Below, one piece after another: positions 1-10,712 of a DNA stretch of 64,000 nucleotides (position 1 is the first letter of the stretch; every line of letters starts with the position of its first letter). The stretch comes from Triplophysa rosa (Eukaryota > Chordata > Actinopteri > Cypriniformes > Nemacheilidae): positions 13,491,836 through 13,555,835 of the forward strand of contig NC_079913.1 of assembly GCF_024868665.1 (NCBI RefSeq), given 5' to 3'. A program made the translations under genes and the position numbers. The notes below the pieces were generated by a model, which made no database searches, had not been told where the DNA came from, and saw nothing but the letters and a program-made list of their open reading frames with translations.

Positions 1-408
1 TTTCATCCCCAACACCTGTCCCTTGTTAATTATCCTTTGTTAGTCTCCCTTTATAATGCCCTTGTGTCTATTGTCCTGTGCTCGTTCGTTTTGGTTGTTT
101 GCTATGCTGTCTTGTTTCTGGTTCTTGCTCGTGTTCCTGTTACCCTGCCTTGTGGATTACCTTACACCCTGTCTGGATGTTTATTGTGTATCAAGTCTTG
201 TCTTAGGTTTTTTGTAGTTTAAGTATCCGGTCTCTTTTGTTTTTTGCCCCTGTGTGGGAAGTCTTTGTTTTGAGTTTATACCACCTTAGTTCGTTTTCCC
301 CATTGTGGGTGTTTCTGTTTCGTGTGTGTTTTATTATTATTAAAATCTTAGTGTTCCCATCACCATGCTGCCTGCGCTTGGGTTCTTCTCTCCCCGTGAT
401 TCGTGACA
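1..408 (+). mobile_element. LTR, family A (3' portion, cut by window edge)
   Basis: Nearly identical to 13020-13427, where the whole LTR is present. It ends ...CGTGACA and is followed by GCATGG and L2 sequence, exactly as at 13427. Because the junction with L2 is the same in both copies, this is a duplicate of one insertion event and not a second insertion. The small open frames inside it have no recognisable protein and I do not call them genes. Confidence 0.8.
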
Positions 409-799
409 GCATGGTGTTTATAGAACAAGCAAGATTATTCTAGTAAATAATATCTAATAAATGCAGTCTCCCGGTGGTTTATTTAGCATATTTTGCATTA
501 AGTGAATGCTTGCCTGAAAAGATGTGTCTTTAATCTAGATTTAAATTGGGAGAGTGTGTCTGACCCTCGAATAGTATCGGGAAGGCTATTCCAGAGTTTA
601 GGTGCTACGTATGAGAAAGCTGTACCCCCTTTGGTGGATTTAGTTATTCTAGGTGTTATCAAAAGTCTGGAGTTTTGAGATCTTAGAGAGCGTGATGGGT
701 TATAGTGTGGTAGAAGCTCTGTTATGTAGGTAGGGGCTAAACCGTTTAAGGTTTTATAAGTGATTAAAAGAACTTTAAAGTCAATACGATACTTAATGG
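409..799 (-). mobile_element. L2-clade LINE, 3' UTR and C-terminal end of ORF2
   Basis: On the minus strand the segment from about 799 to 498 encodes the conserved C-terminal tail of L2-type ORF2 proteins (KYRIDFKVLL, LNGLAPTYI, APKLWNSLPD, FKSRLKTHLF). It is followed by the L2 3' UTR. The copy matches 13428-13817 apart from a few substitutions and one indel, and stops abruptly at the N at 800, where the homologous copy at 13.8 kb continues. Confidence 0.85.
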
Positions 800-800
800 N
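800..800. other. Single N at a sequence junction
   Basis: L2 sequence on the left is joined to unrelated Ty3-like coding sequence on the right. The homologous L2 copy at 13.8 kb runs on without a break, so this N marks a stitched or collapsed assembly gap and not an ambiguous base. Confidence 0.7.
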
Positions 801-1950
801 GGAACATCGGCAGCAATTCCGGTCGCCTGGGTGCTGGGCGATAATGGGCCCGCCTCCTTCGTGATGGCCCCCAACAGCCTCCGGGCCTCGTGCCGCCAAA
901 TGGTCTGCTGGCTGGGCAACGGTAACGTCGCGGACATCATTGACCGAATGGTGCTGGAGCAGTTCATCGCCCGGGCTTCCCAAGAAGACGGCCGAGTGGG
1001 TCCAGTGCCCACCGCCGGCCGGCGCTGGACTCCGCCATCTCAGCTGGCAGAAGACCAGATGGTGGTGTGCCCCCGGGGTTGGCGAATCCCTCCCTCGGCT
1101 GTCTCTCTCTCCTCTAACGGAGGCTGGTCCTTCTCTCCCCCTCTTCTCTCTCCCCCTCTTCTCTCTCTCTCTCTCTCCCTCCTGTCCCTGCACTCAGGTC
1201 CCGATCCTCCCGGTCCTCCACCGAGTGCCTGCCGCGGTGAAGGTTCCCACCGGCGCGAGCTACCCGAGCGCGTACCTATGCTCCTCCCCGCGGATTTCCG
1301 GAAGGCAAATGGGTCCCACCTTTCTCTCCGCCGCACGTCCCGTGCGTGCTCCACCTCCCCGCCACTCCTGTAGGGCCACCCGGATGGCGGCGACGCCTGC
1401 GCCCGGACTGCTTGGCGCTGCGGGCCCCGGACCATTTGGGTCAATCGGTGTCCAGTGATGGAGGCGGAGGACGATGATCCGTGTTCCCGTACACGCCACA
1501 TGCGCCCCCTGGTCAAGAACGGAGAGTACCAAATTCCTGTGAGTAATAGGGGGAGGGGTTACATACCCCGGCTCTGGGTGGATTCCGGTTGGCAACAGAG
1601 ACCTCACATCCAACTCAAAAGCCTGGTTCAGTCTTGGGGCATTGGATAAATAGCCGCATGGTTCGGGTATGGTGCGTACCAAGGGGATTTGGTGAAGATA
1701 CCCTTTAATACCCGTCTTTATTTCAATTCCGGGGAAGAAAAGCAATAGAGTTGGAGGTAGGGCAGTTAACCCCACACCCTACGACACTCTGCCTGATACT
1801 TGGGAACCAATTGGCCTGCATTTGAGGAATTATTGGGGTACTATGGGCGGGTGTCGCTTGGGGTCCAAAGAGGCACCTGGAGTCGGTGCGCGCGGTTGTA
1901 CAGGCGGGAGAGGGCTGTTACAGGGACGATGCGATGAGGACACTGGTTTA
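801..1950 (+). pseudogene. Degenerate Ty3/gypsy-like gag-protease fragment
   Basis: Frameshifted coding remnant of an LTR retrotransposon. Around 930-1080 it reads a capsid/SCAN-like tail (IIDRMVLEQFIA, then AEWVQC and LAEDQMVV in different frames). A degenerate zinc-knuckle follows at about 1405-1460 (WRCG...C). A pepsin-like retroviral-type protease remnant follows at about 1555-1850 (VDSG active-site motif, then ILGTNWPAFEELLGYYG). A CT-rich microsatellite at 1132-1180 lies inside it. At least three frame changes and in-frame stops make it non-functional. No reverse transcriptase or integrase follows. The right end is cut off where hAT sequence begins near 1955. The family is named from motif order; the exact clade is inference. 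Confidence 0.65.
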
Positions 1951-1954
1951 GAAC

Positions 1955-2200
1955 CCGAAATAGCAAAAACGCAAGTTCGGTGTTCGGCCGAATTTGTGAA
2001 GTGGCCGAATAAATTTTACCGAACACGTGATACGATCAAGCAGCAACCAGCGCAGAGAGAGACAGAGAGAGACACGCATGCGCTTTATTACTGCCACAAA
2101 CATTTTGTGGTGTGGTGTGGCAGCGTGTCTGGGGCGTGTGGAGCATTTTAAAGTGTCAGAGAAAGACATTTTCGGTGGACGACCATTCGGTTCATCCCTA
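1955..2200 (+). mobile_element. hAT-like element, right-hand fragment
   Basis: Carries the same internal sequence as 20828-20887 (AACGCAAGTTCGGTGTTCGG) and ends in a degenerate right terminus (TTCATCCCTA) at 2200. It abuts the foldback arm that starts GTCTACTC. The left terminus is missing, replaced by the Ty3-like fragment. It is probably the right side of the same spacer element whose left side is at 20783. Confidence 0.6.
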
Positions 2201-2866
2201 GTCTACTCTCATTTTAAAGTGGAATGAGTCTGTGCAATCGGACAGTTTTCTTTAAATTATGATCTGAAGATAAAGAAATAATAATACAAATAGGCCATTT
2301 TGAAGTTCTGTACATAAAAAAATCCACATTGAACAGTCCTGATATTGTTTGTGTGACACACTCAGGTGGTCTTCTCTCATTTTAAAGTGGAACGAGTCTG
2401 TGCAATCGGACAGTTTTCTTTAAATTATGATCTGAAGATAAAGAAATAATAATACATATAGGCCATTTTGAAGTTCTGTACATTAAAAAAATCCACATTG
2501 AACAGTCCTGATATTGTTTAGGTGACACACTGAGGTGGGATAAGAGTGTTGTAAAAAATATAAAAACTGCCTAGCAGTTTAAAAACAGCTTAAAAAAGCC
2601 TAGCAACATAACTGTCAATCGTTCCCGTTTGGCCTGGGTTAAAGCCTTCAATTGTAGTGCAATTGAGGTTCTTTTTTCAATACCACATATCGTTTTATGG
2701 GTAAAATTATATATAAATATATTTAATTTTCTAAATGCATTTGTATTTTAATTAATTCACAATCGACAGACTGAAACCACGTTCGAAATAGATCGCTTTA
2801 TTTTGAAATCCAAAAAGCCGCTTTTACCGTAATGTACAGTATATGCGCACATAACAAAACCGAGTG
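2201..2866 (+). repeat. Left inverted arm of a foldback element (two 168-bp units plus core)
   Basis: The reverse complement of 16933-17497 continued at 20687-20782. It has two tandem units of about 168 bp (2201-2369 and 2370-2538), each starting near TCTCATTTTAAAGTGG and ending in a TGTGACACACTNAGGTGG-like motif. A core of about 330 bp follows (2539-2866), ending CATAACAAAACCGAG. The other arm shows the same units in mirrored order. Confidence 0.8.
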
Positions 2867-3005
2867 AGGGTGAACAGGTATTGATTATAACTTGTATTTT
2901 ATTTTAAATTCACACAAAATCCTAAGTTTTCTGTTACATATGTGTATAAGAAAAGAAAAGAGAATTTTTTATATGTTTTTCTGAGTTTTGCGGTTGTCGC
3001 AGTTG

Positions 3006-3021
3006 TGACGTCATTGGCGCG
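3006..3021 (+). promoter_or_regulatory. CRE plus inverted CCAAT box upstream of exon A
   Basis: A full palindromic CRE (TGACGTCA) overlaps an inverted CCAAT box (ATTGG), followed by GCGC-rich DNA, 10-25 bp before the exon A start at 3031. The spliced copy begins exactly at CTTGCTTCAG, consistent with transcription starting there. Promoter activity is inferred from motif and position only. Confidence 0.5.
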
Positions 3022-3030
3022 CTGCGCGCT

Positions 3031-3385
3031 CTTGCTTCAGTCCGCGGGAGGTCTGAGCGGAGCGAGGTATGTATTGTGTGTACTACTGTTCAAAAGAGTG
3101 TTATAAGTGAAAATAATCACTAATTAAGTGATTGGTTTTGTTAAAATGTAAACGAGTATGCACAAGTATGTAATCTTTCCTTTTAAAGATGTTTTTCCTG
3201 CATAAGTGAAAGTTTAATCGAGTGAATGCAGTAGCATGTGGTGCTAAATGCTAATGTGAGAGTTGGCCTGTGAAGCGTGTCTGCTGATACTTTTTCTATG
3301 TTCGTATGTTTGACAGGAGAAGGCTGATTAAATATGCACTACATGTTATGCAACGATTAATTACTGCATTTTACAACTCATGCAG
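3031..3385 (+). ncRNA. Exon A - intron - exon B of an LTR-like leader transcript
   Basis: Exon A is 3031-3066 (36 bp), followed by donor GTATGT. The intron is 3067-3316 (250 bp) and ends TTTGACAG. Exon B is 3317-3385 (69 bp), followed by donor GTATGG. Boundaries are fixed by the contiguous spliced copy at 3638-3742. No open frame of note; treated as untranslated leader. Confidence 0.65.
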
Positions 3386-3637
3386 GTATGGTTATGAATT
3401 GGTTTTGTGATTTATTTAGTTATATGTGTTCAATCTAATTGGTTATATAAAATGCTGGATACGGGAGATTTAAAGATGTATATTATACGAGTTCGGTTAG
3501 TGTCAATGTATATTTAGAGATATATAGATATACCTGTATATTGTATTATTTTTCTAATTGTTGTTATATCTGATGTGAAATTAATTATTATTTTCTTGAT
3601 ATTCTTTATTATTGTAAATGGGGTTGTGTATTGTGAA

Positions 3638-3742
3638 CTTGCTTCAGTCCGCGGGAGGTCTGAGCGGAGCGAGGAGAAGGCTGATTAAATATGCACTACA
3701 TGTTATGCAACGATTAATTACTGCATTTTACAACTCATGCAG
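3638..3742 (+). repeat. Exact spliced (intron-less) copy of exons A and B
   Basis: The 105 bp are identical to exon A (36 bp) joined to exon B (69 bp), with the 250-bp intron removed precisely at GT..AG. It continues into a third block (GCAGTCTGCAGGAGATC...) whose start resembles a diverged exon A. A DNA-level duplication cannot remove an intron, so this copy passed through spliced RNA. Confidence 0.85.
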
Positions 3743-4004
3743 GCAGTCTGCAGGAGATCAGAGCAGAGCGAGATAAAGAACCTATGAACCAGCAATTGGA
3801 CTCCAGTCTTTATTCGTAACACACACTACACAACGCAGAGGGGTAGCTCTAGACCGGCTACATGGTGCGAACCTGGATGGGAGTGAGGTTTAGGGGGGTG
3901 AGTGTAATGGAGGCCAGCTAGTGAAGAGCTGTGCAGTGTGTAAACCTCACTCCCCGACCAACAGAGACGCTCTAGCGACAGATGCTAGAGACTGCGATCT
4001 TTAG

Positions 4005-4075
4005 CCTCCTCGTTAGAGCACCCGTCTCCCATCCAGACCGACGTCGGTTCGAGGCCCGCGCAGAGCGGGGCGAGT
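4005..4075 (+). other. tRNA-like segment (SINE head or LTR leader)
   Basis: GTTAGAGCACCCGTCTCCCA followed 17 bp later by GGTTCGAGGCC resembles a tRNA A-box region and a canonical B box. The stems do not pair well enough for a functional tRNA. It may be a SINE head or part of the LTR-like leader. Confidence 0.4.
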
Positions 4076-4090
4076 AGGACCGGTTACACA

Positions 4091-4136
4091 TGGGCAGTTT
4101 GACTGTCGTTTCGAAGTGCGGCTGGCTTGAACCTGC
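4091..4136 (+). repeat. Right terminal inverted repeat of the foldback element
   Basis: Reads GGCTGGCTTGAACCTG at its outer end and is the inverted partner of 16882-16925 (CTGCGGTCAAGCCAGCC), with a few indels over about 42 bp. It abuts the hAT transposase frame, showing that the foldback element inserted into that gene. Confidence 0.7.
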
Positions 4137-5688
<1,552 letters not shown>

Positions 5689-5696
5689 GCCTAGAT

Positions 5697-5760
5697 TAAA
5701 TGACGAGTTGATAATGTTATAAATGGTTTCTTTAGTTATTTGGGCATTCATATAGTCTGA
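5697..5760 (-). mobile_element. L2 ORF2 fragment flanking the hAT insertion
   Basis: The minus strand reads KETIYNIINSSFNLG, which continues in frame into [15 protein letters not shown] at 16084 once one copy of GCCTAGAT is removed. It is therefore the 5' side of the L2 copy whose 3' side ends at 16092. Confidence 0.75.
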
Positions 5761-6136
5761 ACCACTGTGGCGAAACCACCCTTACAGGGTGAAATATAAT
5801 GTTTGTGAAAATCGAAACAACGCCTGGACTGCAGTTAACTTCCATTCTGTGTTTGTTTATCGGTCTGGCTAGTGTCTAATAATATAACTAATAACTTTTA
5901 TTTTATTTTATTTATGTTAATACTAATTTATATTATTATGTTATTGTAAAATAATTGTATTAAACAGACAACTTTTTGAATTTTGTCGAATGTTAATTTT
6001 ATTGAATACACAATTTGTTGAATGCATCGTGTTGCGTATATTTGTTTGTATTTAAAGAAACCGTATGGGACACTGACATCTAGTGGTTGAGCTTGGTATC
6101 GCACTCTACATTTAAAATATTGGAGAGGCCAGTTTA
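5761..6136. other. AT-rich stretch without recognisable content
   Basis: No open frame, repeat terminus or RNA signal that I can support. Confidence 0.5.
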
Positions 6137-7340
6137 GCCAAGTAATTCAATTCAATTCAATTTTATTTATATAGCGCTTTTCACAATGTGCATTGTTCCA
6201 AAGCAGCTTTACAGGAGCAAATAAGAAAAACACAGAAAGGTAAAACACAGCACAGTGCATGGTGTTTATAGACCAAGCAAGATCATTATAATAAATAATA
6301 TCTAATAAATAAATGAATAAATAAATAATAGCAGTCTCCCGGTGAGCAAGCCAACACTGCACTGCTGTGGCGAGGAACCCAAACTCCAATGATGAATAAT
6401 GGAGAAAAAAAAACCTCGGGAGAAACCAGGCTCAGCCGGGAGGGCCAGATCTCCTCTGACGTGTCATAGCTGCACTCAGTGACCCCGACCAAAGCCACCG
6501 AGCAACGTCCACGAAGAACAGGGAGAGCCCACGAGCCGCGACCCAGGAAGCCCCACCCGCCGAAACCGTGCAGGTCCAACCCGGTCTCATTCCGCGATCA
6601 ACAACAGACAACAGAGGAACAACCAGGGAAAAGTAGTAATGGCATAATTAACTTTATTCCTCTGTTGTCCGACATCGACCACAAAACAAGACCAACCAGA
6701 CCAGATCCACACAAGTCCCAACAAATGAAACGCCCCGAACCACAACCAACAAGCCCCCCACTCCCTACAACACCCACCCAGCTACCTCCAATCAAAGTCA
6801 CTGAGTGCAGCCATAACTTCAAACTGCTGTCGTGTGATGTAAGTTTAGCATTAAATACCAAGTATTGTAAATTTAGCATTTATGTGACAGGTAGTCCGTC
6901 TTTGCTCTCGGTTGGGGATGGAATTGTCTGAGCTGGGCCGGCCAGATGGTCGCCTTTTTCTTGGGTGGTGATGGAATTGCCTTGGATGGAGCTGGATGGT
7001 CAGTCAGTCCGCAGGCTCTCGCAGGAGGATGGCACGGGATTTTCAGATGTAGCTGGCGTAATCTCTAGTTGTGGATGGGCATATGACGTTCATCTGGGCC
7101 TGGCGGAATCTCTCCCTACCTCGGGATGGGCATCCCGAGGCGAGGGCAGAAACAGAAAGAGAATAATTAGCGTAGCTGCTGTTCATTAGCTATGTATTAG
7201 TGAATGCTTGGCTGAAAAGATGTGTCTTTAATCTAGATTTAAATTGGGAGAGTGTGTCTGACCCTCGAATAGTATCGGGGAGGCTATTCCAGAGTTTAGG
7301 TGCTACGTATGAGAAAGCTCTACCCCCTTTGGTGGATTTA
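6137..7340 (-). mobile_element. L2-clade LINE, 3' UTR to ORF2 end
   Basis: Begins with the (ATTCA)n tail and TTTATATAGCGCTTTT that end the L2 copies here (compare the (TTGAG)n end at 59338). It runs through the 3' UTR into the coding end (TTTAATCTAGATTTAAAT at 7228). The uninterrupted motif GCATGGTGTTTATAG at 6258 is the empty site for the family A LTR found at 1-408 and 12843-13427. It stops at the N at 7341 inside coding sequence. Confidence 0.85.
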
Positions 7341-7341
7341 N
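7341..7341. other. Single N at a sequence junction
   Basis: Joins L2 coding sequence, at GGTGGATTTA, to unrelated sequence. In the other L2 copies (648 and 13668) the same point continues with more L2. A collapsed gap is the likely explanation. Confidence 0.65.
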
Positions 7342-7613
7342 ACCCGGCATTTAATTTTCTCTTAGTTTTACAATCGCTTGCCTAAACTTGTTACAAATTA
7401 CAAATGTATCTGTCATTCACATCCTGTGCTATCATGTCCTACACTATGTACTTTAAAAATATATTTGTATGATTTTGACAAATTTGCATTTTGTGCAGTT
7501 CCAAGAAATATTACTATACCACTAAATTCCAACACAGGTCCAGTGATTTTTAAGTTCATGTTTAGTATACAGTCAAGCCTAAAACACCCATAAAACCAAA
7601 AATAATAACTTAC

Positions 7614-7746
7614 CGCCAGGCAGCTTTTCAGAGTCCACATAATTTGCTCCCAAACATATGACAAAATAAAATACAATGCACACAATCAGTACATAAAATG
7701 AATACAACATTGCTTTACGGTGCTTTAAAGATCTCGTCGCGAACAT
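7614..7746 (-). CDS. Orphan first exon of a type II membrane protein (candidate)
   Basis: On the minus strand an ATG at 7746 opens 44 codons: a basic cytoplasmic head (MFATRSLKHRKA), one strong hydrophobic segment at about residues 13-37 (MLYSFYVLIVCIVFYFVICL), then a short polar stem (VDSEKLPG). It ends at a consensus donor (G|GTAAGT, 7613). This is the usual shape of a Golgi type II enzyme, such as a glycosyl- or sulfotransferase, but no catalytic exon is visible and I do not recognise the family. The rest would lie at lower coordinates, where L2 sequence and an assembly junction intervene. It could be an isolated gene fragment. Confidence 0.35.
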
Positions 7747-7807
7747 CGTGTGACACACTGAGAAGCGAGCATGATGCATCTCCTGTGTTATGTTATTTCT
7801 TTCTCAG

Positions 7808-7959
7808 ACACTGTTGTCACACTCGCAAAACCTGTTCAACAAGGTGGAATTTGTGTATTCAGTCCTAGTAAAATTGTCCGCTGGCTACAGTCTAGAATTA
7901 TAGAAGTGTACAGTAGTGATCATGAATTTGAAACAAATATTAATGATCCTGTACTTACA
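7808..7959 (+). CDS. Orphan internal exon candidate
   Basis: A 152-bp block is open through its length (AKPVQQGGICVFSPSKIVRW, then HEFETNINDPVLT). It is preceded by a pyrimidine-rich acceptor (TTTCTTTCTCAG) and followed by GTAAGC. I do not recognise the protein. It is head-to-head with the minus-strand exon at 7746 and separated by about 60 bp, so the two cannot belong to one transcript. It may be a stranded gene fragment carried by a transposon. Low confidence. Confidence 0.25.
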
Positions 7960-8234
7960 GTAAGCATAAAGAATACCACTCCAATTGTGTTGCCCCTACA
8001 TTGATCCCTTGTATTTTGAAAATGTAAAGGTGTGTAAATAAAAAAAACTAGGAATTAGAAATGCTGGGTATTCTCTGTCTCAGGTGGCCAAGTGGCACAC
8101 CCACAAATCTCCATTCATGCAGTCAGCATGGTGGCCACACCTATATGTGGGTTAAAACAAGCAAAATACTTACAACAGATTTAGCTAGCCAAAAAACAAT
8201 GGGTTTGTTGCATTATTTCAAAGGATGTCAGAAG

Positions 8235-8575
8235 TCAACGCAACTCAACTCACTTTTATTGTCACATCACCACGTGTGGTGAGTGAAAGTCTTGGGTAAG
8301 TACTCCATACAAAGTAGAATGCAGTTGGACAGACAAATGTATGACTCTACAAACTTAAGTGACAGTGTGTAGTGCAGACGAACAGTGCAAAGTATAAATG
8401 GACTGACTGTACAAAAAAGACAATATATATTATACACATATGGACAGTATATACACAATATACACAAGATATACACATACACAGAAGTGACATACTTGCT
8501 GCTGCCAATTGGTGGAGATATGGGTGTGACATAACAGCCATGTCCATGTGAAGCAGAAATCATCCATAGCAACAA
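8235..8575. repeat. Interspersed repeat, unclassified (LINE 3'-end-like)
   Basis: Starts CAACTCAACTCACTTTTATT, resembling the short-repeat tails of fish LINEs, followed by a compositionally repetitive stretch rich in TATACACA. No coding. Classification uncertain. Confidence 0.4.
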
Positions 8576-8583
8576 TGTTGTAG

Positions 8584-9344
8584 TAGGGATGCACCGATAC
8601 CATTTTTTAAAGACCAAGTAAGAGTACCGGTATTTTTTACTGGTACTCGCCGATACCGATACCTATAACCGATGACTGTATAATGTACAATAATGTTAAT
8701 AAACCATTATCTTACTGGTACATTTTCTTTTTTTCTTTTGTTTTTAGGCCTACTTAAATTTAAGTTCTATTTTTTTATGATAAGTAGCACAATTTTACTA
8801 GCACATTTACTTCAGTTTACTAAAGTAAACAATATACTCTGTGGTCAAATTATAAAAAATTAAGGGGGGGTAGTGTGGTAAAATGTGAGTGTATTATAAC
8901 TTGTTCAAGTCAACCGGACTTTTATTTTGATGGGACGCCGCAAAGAGTGTTTGTTTAAGTTAACTGCACTTTTATTTTGACGGATCGCCGCAAATGGTGT
9001 TTGTTTATGTGTTCGTGTCCAACTCCTCGTGCAGTGAAACGCTGGCGCTGAAAGCTCCATAAGCACAATGCGTTCAGTACACGCAACCGCACCACTCTTT
9101 CACACACGGTAACGCAAAACAAGCAGAATACATATTTAAACAGTATCTGAATATTTTGTTAACTGTTACATTAGGAAATGCCTGGATTCCTCGATTCCAT
9201 CCGCGTTTTCCGCATTGCGGAAATCATAGGGCTCTATGTATGTCACCGTGAGGTATCGGTCTTTGGTATCATTACGTCATTACGAGTACGAGTACATGAG
9301 TTTGGTATCGGGCCGATACCGATACTGGTATCGGTGCATCCCTA
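8584..9344. mobile_element. Non-autonomous hAT element, 761 bp
   Basis: Terminal inverted repeats TAGGGATGCACCGATACC and GGTATCGGTGCATCCCTA are perfect. The element is flanked by an exact 8-bp target duplication TGTTGTAG (8576-8583 and 9345-9352). No transposase frame. Confidence 0.95.
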
Positions 9345-9575
9345 TGTTGTAGCATAATATTTCTGTTTATTCATTAGTAAAAGTCACAGTAACACTTTCT
9401 TTTAAAGGTGTGGGTTGAGGGATATTCCAACTTTAGCTAGTTTCTAATCTAACTGTTTTGAGCATAAACAACATCTGCAAAGTCACAAAGCTCAAAATTC
9501 ACAGCAAACTGAGATATTCTCTTTAGGATTAATAATTTTTTAAGAACAACAGCAAGCTTTTTCTCGTGTTATATT

Positions 9576-9785
9576 TACATTTAGTCATTTAGCAGATGCT
9601 TTTATCCCAAGCGAATTACAGAGAGTTCAGGGAGCAATACAGCGATATATCATACATGAGCAATAATACAATAGGTGCTAGAGAGTTAGAGAGTCGGACT
9701 CGTGACCAGAAGGTTGCCGATTCGATTCCCAGGACCGGCGGGTAACGAATGAGGTGCCCTTGAGCAAGGCACCTTACCCTTTCAA
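9576..9785 (+). mobile_element. SINE-related chimera with tRNA-like B-box region
   Basis: Starts with ATTTAGTCATTTAGCAGATG (the widespread fish tail motif, also at 11945-12000 in the opposite orientation) and joins a tRNA-derived SINE body at 9680 (GAGTCGGACTCGTGACCAGA, GATTCGATTCCCAGG, CCCTTGAGCAAGGCACC). It is truncated after AAGGCACCTTACCC. Confidence 0.7.
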
Positions 9786-10712
9786 CAGTTTGGTATTATT
9801 TATTAGGGTCTTCATAAAATGTCTGGAACATATATTGCTTAAAAACACTCAATGGCTGTGTAAACAAAACCCTATTTGCCTCGTCAAAAACAGCTATGCT
9901 CACAGCAACCCGTTTTGGTGCATGCCTCTTTAAATGATAATGAGTTACAGCGCGCCACCCCCCCTTCTGTCAGGCAAGTTAACAAGTTACGTGTAGTGCT
10001 GCCATGGCAATGGTTTAGCTAAATTATGTTTCCTGAACTCTGCAGTTAGTTTTGTTTTAAACATCTCAAATCATTTGCCAAATAACATATAAATATAGAG
10101 TAAGTTTAACACTGGCTTTGAAATAGGCTATCGTATGCTAACGTTATCCTCCTATTTATACAGTACATCAATTCAGACTGTTGATAAATATTACTTAAAT
10201 CGGCAGCTTTGTCTCGTTCAGTTGGTCTCGATCCCTCTTGAGGAACAACTTTGAAGCTAATCCTGCTTGTACTGTCCCAGGTTGATAAAGCACTCCGGCT
10301 TGAAGTGATTCGCGCAAACAAGCAGGTTTTTACTTATGGTTTCTGAGGGATTTCCACTAAAAATAAAATAAATCCACTCCTGTCTCTTCCGAGGTTAGGA
10401 CTCTGTGCAGCGACTACATTGCATGTTGTCCACGAAATTTAGCCATGGCGTCACGTACACTGCTGTCGCTAGTGAAAACAACAATGACGGCAGCGCCGTG
10501 GATGGAATTGTGTAGATTAAGGGGCGATAATATTATAATAAGAGCCTGCGTCTACGTCACATCAGGAGCGAAATCTGAATGGTTCGATTTCGCACATGCT
10601 TGCAGAGAAAGGCTTACCAAAACAAAATTACTGGGATCTTGCTAGATGCACCGGGGACCCGATTATAGCACTTAAACACAGAAAAAAATTTACTTTCATA
10701 CAATGGGTCCTT
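9786..10712. other. Unclassified sequence, probably a non-autonomous repeat
   Basis: It truncates the L2 copy that starts at 10713, which suggests an inserted element. I see no clear terminal repeats or target duplication. Short open frames on both strands (10106-10321 minus; 10445-10645 plus) have no recognisable motif and are not called. Confidence 0.35.

Larger units (their letters stand above)
2865..4088 (+). mobile_element. LTR-like insertion with an intron-containing leader
   Basis: A 1.2-kb block sits between the foldback arm (ending ...CCGAG) and the terminal repeat at 4091, where the opposite arm has no such block. It starts TG and ends CA (TGAGGG...GGTTACA), as LTRs do, but I cannot find a matching target duplication. 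It contains a CRE/CCAAT promoter-like motif, two exons with GT..AG introns, an exact spliced copy of those exons, and a tRNA-like segment. TGGTGCGAACCTGG at 3863 resembles a primer-binding site, so an alternative reading is an LTR of 2865-3862 plus leader. No protein is encoded beyond an 11-codon frame (ATG at 3785). Confidence 0.5.

Noticed and set aside
4005..4075. Functional tRNA gene
   Set aside because: B box is good but the acceptor and T stems do not pair and the anticodon loop lacks the expected T before the anticodon.
10106..10645. Divergent small genes on opposite strands
   Set aside because: No recognisable domain; the region truncates an L2 and is more likely an inserted repeat.
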